DNA of 64,000 nt, from contig CANLBM010000017.1 in assembly GCA_947488845.1 (NCBI GenBank), positions 1 through 64,000 of the forward strand. Direction: 5' to 3'. Made by a program: the position numbers and the translations under genes. The notes beneath the pieces were generated by a model, which saw only the letters and a list, made by a program, of their open reading frames with translations, did not search any database and had not been told where the DNA came from. Of this stretch, positions 60,842 through 64,000 are shown in pieces (the first letter of the stretch is position 1; each line of letters opens with the position of its first letter). The stretch is from an uncultured Sphingomonadaceae bacterium. GTDB lineage: Bacteria; Pseudomonadota; Alphaproteobacteria; Sphingomonadales; Sphingomonadaceae.

Positions 60842-61813
60842 TTACCCCGCTAGCGTTGGTACAATTTCGCGAATGACCCGGATTACAGCCGGGAGCATCA
60901 ATACGCCAATCATCACCGGCAACATGCAGGCAACAAGTGGAACAGACAGTAAAACAGGCAGTCGGTGCGCTTTTTCTTCCGCCCGCATTCTACGTTTTTC
61001 ACGCATTTCGGTGGCATATATCCGCAAGGTCGTTCCGATGCTCGAACCCAGGCTGTCGGACTGGATAAGCAATGTCGTAAACGAACGGATATCATCGATC
61101 TGATTACGCTCGCCCATCATGCGCAAGGTTTCTTCACGGCTCTTGCCGGCCCTCAATTCCAGGACGGCGAGACACAACATTTCCGACACAAGAGGGCAAG
61201 AGATCGCCATTTCGCGACCCACCCGGTCAAACGCCGCTTCCAGTCCTAGGCCAGCTTCTACACAGACCAGCATCAGGTCAAGACTGTCGGGGAAACCGTT
61301 CACAATTTTCTGTTCGCGCCGGTCGGCTTGTGCCTGAACCCACAAATTTGGCAGAAATAATCCTACGAGAGCCAGCATCAAACCGACCAGATAAAGCTTC
61401 AACAACGAGGGCGGGGAGCCAGACGACAAACTAAGTGCCACAAAAATCAATGGCAAACCGAGTGTCAGTATCAACCGAGCCAGCGTAAATATCCGGGGGG
61501 CAACCGATGATCGATAGCCGGCGGCAATCAGTTTGGATCGCAGAGAATCGTTGCGCGTATCAACGAGGGAAACCCCGCGCTTCTCGATTGCATCTGCCAC
61601 ACGCGTCCATCTGCTATTTAGAGAGTCCGCCCGCAATACACCTGCTCCCGAAACGCTCGCAACACCATGTTGCATTTCGTTAAGGCGTGACTGAACCGCG
61701 GCACGTTTTGACAGGACGGAATATATCAGAATGACCGCCACAGAGACGAGCGCAAATACACCCACCAAAACAGCGATACGTACGGTTCCGGAAAGGGCGA
61801 GGTCAGAAAACAT
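60842..61813 (-). CDS. tadC: Tad pilus inner-membrane protein TadC
   Basis: A 323-residue type II secretion system F-domain protein. It has N-terminal (about 12-32) and middle membrane helices, then the F domain with FPDSLDLMLVCVEAGLGLEAAFDRVGREM near 178-206 and ERNQIDDIRSFTTLLIQSDSLGSS, and a C-terminal membrane pair (LLSVPLVACMLPVMIGVLML). TadB and TadC together form the pilus platform. It starts one base after the tadB stop and ends five bases before the TPR gene. Confidence 0.92.
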   Translation of the reverse strand: MFSDLALSGTVRIAVLVGVFALVSVAVILIYSVLSKRAAVQSRLNEMQHGVASVSGAGVLRADSLNSRWTRVADAIEKRGVSLVDTRNDSLRSKLIAAGYRSSVAPRIFTLARLILTLGLPLIFVALSLSSGSPPSLLKLYLVGLMLALVGLFLPNLWVQAQADRREQKIVNGFPDSLDLMLVCVEAGLGLEAAFDRVGREMAISCPLVSEMLCLAVLELRAGKSREETLRMMGERNQIDDIRSFTTLLIQSDSLGSSIGTTLRIYATEMREKRRMRAEEKAHRLPVLLSVPLVACMLPVMIGVLMLPAVIRVIREIVPTLAG

Positions 61814-61814
61814 A

Positions 61815-62816
61815 TCAGACTTTCAAATCGATCATTCGGCGAATGGTAAAAAACCCGATGAAATACAGCAGGACAAGGCCGGAAAATCCGACAATGAAAG
61901 CTGGGTCTGTCGCCACATCAAGATAGAAGCTGGGTCTTACGAGAAACAGTCCGGCGAACGACAGTATCGGCAGCGCAGTCAGGATCAGTGCGGTCATCCG
62001 TCCCTCAGAACTCAGCGCCCTGACCTTCATCATCATGCTCGCACGTTCTCGAATGACGCCAGACAGGTTTTCCAGGATTTCTGCCAGATTTCCGCCAGTC
62101 TCACTTTGAACAGACAGGGACACTACGAACATCTGCATATCGTCCATATCCCATCTGTCGGCCATAGCCTGCAGTGAATCGCGAAGATCTCCGCCGTAAT
62201 TGATTTCATCCACGACAATACCGAACTCGCTACCAATCGGATCCTGCATTTCGGTTGTCAAAAGACCTAGTGCAGCCGAAATTGGATGGCCGGCCCGCAA
62301 TCCGCGAACAAAAACATCGAGTGCCACCGGAAATTGCTGCTGCATTTTGGTCCGCCGCCGGTCACTGAGGCGAGTGAAGAAGACAAGCGGGACGCCGATT
62401 CCCGTCACCACCGAGAAGATTATCGCCAACTGGGTAATACCGACGGAAACGCTATAACCTCCCATTGCTGCGCCAAATAATGTAACGGCGAAGATCAAGC
62501 CGGTTCCGGCGAGCATGAGAAAGACTATGTTTCTGACTGGCATGTTGATTCCGCTTGATCGCAATATGCGTTCAAAACGGCCAGCCAGACTTCCGAGTCC
62601 AAAAGGCAAGAAATCAAAATTGCTTTCGCTCGACCGGCGCAATTGCGACAACACCACTTCGCGGTCCATACCGCTTTCCATCATCTTCAGGCGTTTGTTC
62701 ACAGCGCGGCTGCTCCCGCTGCGCGAACGCATCCAGCTGACCGTGGCTTCAGCGGCAAGAAATACTGACGCAAAAATCAGAATCAGGACGAATAATCGGA
62801 TAATGGCGGGTGTCAT
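61815..62816 (-). CDS. tadB: Tad pilus inner-membrane protein TadB
   Basis: A 333-residue T2SS-F family protein: N-terminal helix (about 6-28), a pair of helices near 98-148, and the F domain with FPVALDVFVRGLRAGHPISAALGLL and QMFVVSLSVQSETGGNLAEILENLS, then a C-terminal membrane pair. It starts one base after the cpaF stop codon. With TadC it makes the platform of the Flp/Tad pilus that mediates surface attachment. Confidence 0.92.
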   Translation of the reverse strand: MTPAIIRLFVLILIFASVFLAAEATVSWMRSRSGSSRAVNKRLKMMESGMDREVVLSQLRRSSESNFDFLPFGLGSLAGRFERILRSSGINMPVRNIVFLMLAGTGLIFAVTLFGAAMGGYSVSVGITQLAIIFSVVTGIGVPLVFFTRLSDRRRTKMQQQFPVALDVFVRGLRAGHPISAALGLLTTEMQDPIGSEFGIVVDEINYGGDLRDSLQAMADRWDMDDMQMFVVSLSVQSETGGNLAEILENLSGVIRERASMMMKVRALSSEGRMTALILTALPILSFAGLFLVRPSFYLDVATDPAFIVGFSGLVLLYFIGFFTIRRMIDLKV

Positions 62817-62817
62817 G

Positions 62818-64000
62818 TCACTCGATCCTGTTTTCTGGCCGGAATAGTTCCGAGGGCAGGGTCAGGCCGCGATCAGCCAGTTCGTTCATGAATTTCGGAC
62901 GGATGCCGGTGGCTTCAAAATGACCCAGAACATTTCCATTCTCGTCCCGCCCCTTCATCCGGTAACGGAATATTTCCTGCATGGTTATGACATCGCCTTC
63001 CATACCCGTCAGTTCCGACAAGCTTAACAATCGCCGCCGACCATCGGCCAGTCGGCCAATCTGGATCACCACATTGATCGCCGATGCCATTTGTCCGCGC
63101 GCGGACCGTGGCGAGATTTCGATGCCGCTCATCCCGATCATCTGTTCAACCCTGGACAGTGCATCCCGGGCGGTATTGGCGTGAACCGTGGTCATCGAGC
63201 CGTCATGACCGGTATTCATCGCCTGCAGCATATCAAAGGCTTCACCGGCACGAACCTCGCCGACGATGATCCGGTCCGGGCGCATTCGCAGTGCATTTTT
63301 GACGAGATCGCGTTGAGAAACCTCGCCGCGCCCTTCAATATTAGGTGGCCGTGTTTCGAGCCGCGCGACGTGAATTTGCTGCAGTTGCAGCTCTGCCGAG
63401 TCCTCGATTGTCACGATGCGTTCCTGTTCATCAATGAAGGATGACATGGCGTTGAGCAAAGTGGTTTTACCGGAACCGGTGCCGCCGGATATCAGTACAT
63501 TGCGGCGCGCCTGAACGACGGCCTCCAGCACCTGGGCAATCTCGACGGGGACGCTCCCCAGCTCTGCCAGCCGCTGCATGCTAATCGGAATCTTGGCAAA
63601 TTTTCGTATCGAAAGCAGCGAGCCATCGACCGCGAGAGGAGGCACGACAGCATTTACCCGCGACCCGTCCGCAAGCCGGGCATCGACGAAAGGCGAAGAT
63701 TCATCAACCCGCCGGCCAACCGCAGAAACGATTTTCTGGATGATCCGCAGCAGATGTTTTTCATCTTTGAAACGCACTTCTGTCCGGGTTAACAACCCGT
63801 TCCGTTCCACGAAGACTATGTCATGGCCGTTGACCAGGATATCGGTGATGGCAGGATCCTGCAGCAACGGTTCGAGCGGCCCTAATCCCAGCAATTCGTC
63901 AAGTATGTCAGATACCAGACGCTTGCGCTCGTCCTTGTTCAGTGCGTGGCGCTGGAGAGCAAGTTGTTCGTGCACAATCTCGCCGATTTCGACTTCAATC
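62818..64000 (-). CDS. cpaF: Tad pilus ATPase CpaF/TadA (N terminus beyond the window)
   Basis: At least 393 residues are visible; the reading frame runs off the right edge, so the start lies outside. Walker A is [16 protein letters not shown]. The Walker B/Asp-box region is [29 protein letters not shown], ending in [15 protein letters not shown], both hallmarks of secretion ATPases of the CpaF/TadA group. Upstream residues [20 protein letters not shown] fit the N-terminal half of CpaF. Transcription continues into tadB, tadC, two TPR genes and cpaA. TadZ/CpaE and the secretin are expected beyond the edge. Confidence 0.93.
   Translation of the reverse strand, partial: IEVEIGEIVHEQLALQRHALNKDERKRLVSDILDELLGLGPLEPLLQDPAITDILVNGHDIVFVERNGLLTRTEVRFKDEKHLLRIIQKIVSAVGRRVDESSPFVDARLADGSRVNAVVPPLAVDGSLLSIRKFAKIPISMQRLAELGSVPVEIAQVLEAVVQARRNVLISGGTGSGKTTLLNAMSSFIDEQERIVTIEDSAELQLQQIHVARLETRPPNIEGRGEVSQRDLVKNALRMRPDRIIVGEVRAGEAFDMLQAMNTGHDGSMTTVHANTARDALSRVEQMIGMSGIEISPRSARGQMASAINVVIQIGRLADGRRRLLSLSELTGMEGDVITMQEIFRYRMKGRDENGNVLGHFEATGIRPKFMNELADRGLTLPSELFRPENRIE

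Overview
The window looks like chromosomal DNA of an alphaproteobacterium of the order Sphingomonadales, probably a marine or aquatic member close to Sphingopyxis/Sphingorhabdus/Parasphingorhabdus. This rests on gene content and protein style: TonB-rich physiology, UbiK-like and GlpX proteins, a Tad pilus operon, and short sphingomonad-style intergenic relics. No 16S gene or species marker is present, so the genus is an inference.

Left part, about 1-9.1 kb: an accessory, AT-richer, gene-poor region next to the 3' end of a tRNA-Gln gene. It holds a DMT transporter, a DUF983 protein, a LysR regulator, a 39-residue small ORF followed by several DNA hairpins, an orphan 191-aa protein and the broken 5' part of an MmeI-like restriction-modification gene. 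It ends in a two-gene cassette: an XRE-type regulator with its own inverted-repeat operator, abutting an AAA_13 ATPase with features of RloC/PrrC anticodon nucleases. The cassette is a candidate defence system.

Middle part, about 9.1-26 kb: core metabolism and housekeeping. It contains ilvE, a MarR regulator with a 10-bp palindrome over its start codon, YbjN, UbiK-like, TspO, an MsbA-like ABC exporter, a strong bidirectional terminator, and a tonB-exbB-exbD-exbD operon with two intercistronic hairpins. Homoserine dehydrogenase, glpX, a lipoprotein-like alpha/beta hydrolase, a uracil-DNA glycosylase-superfamily protein, a flavodoxin-fold protein and recJ follow. A tRNA-Glu with an internally deleted phage integrase remnant closes this part.

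Catabolic locus, 26.6-36.1 kb: a TonB-dependent receptor, a cupin and a propionyl-CoA-synthetase-like ligase diverge from an AraC regulator, an SDR, a two-gene E1 (alpha/beta) 2-oxo-acid or acetoin dehydrogenase, a free-standing 76-aa lipoyl domain and a lipoate-ligase-like protein. The last four genes overlap by 4-14 or 1 bp. No E2 acyltransferase core or E3 is encoded, so the lipoyl protein may be a stand-alone carrier with its own ligase.

Surface-attachment region, 36.2-64 kb: a TPR protein; a LapG-type periplasmic cysteine protease; and a 16-kb minus-strand operon for a 3245-residue repeat adhesin, an OmpA-like protein, a TolC-like channel, a LapB-type ABC exporter, a SleB-type wall hydrolase and an HlyD adaptor. 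The adhesin has a Pro-Ala-Ala-Gly site at residues 118-121, where LapG proteases cut LapA-type adhesins. A NarL-type kinase/regulator pair separates this operon from a Tad pilus operon (cpaF, tadB, tadC, two TPR genes, cpaA) that runs off the right edge. Adhesin, protease, two-component pair and Tad pilus together suggest control of surface attachment. The c-di-GMP receptor LapD expected in such systems is not in the window.
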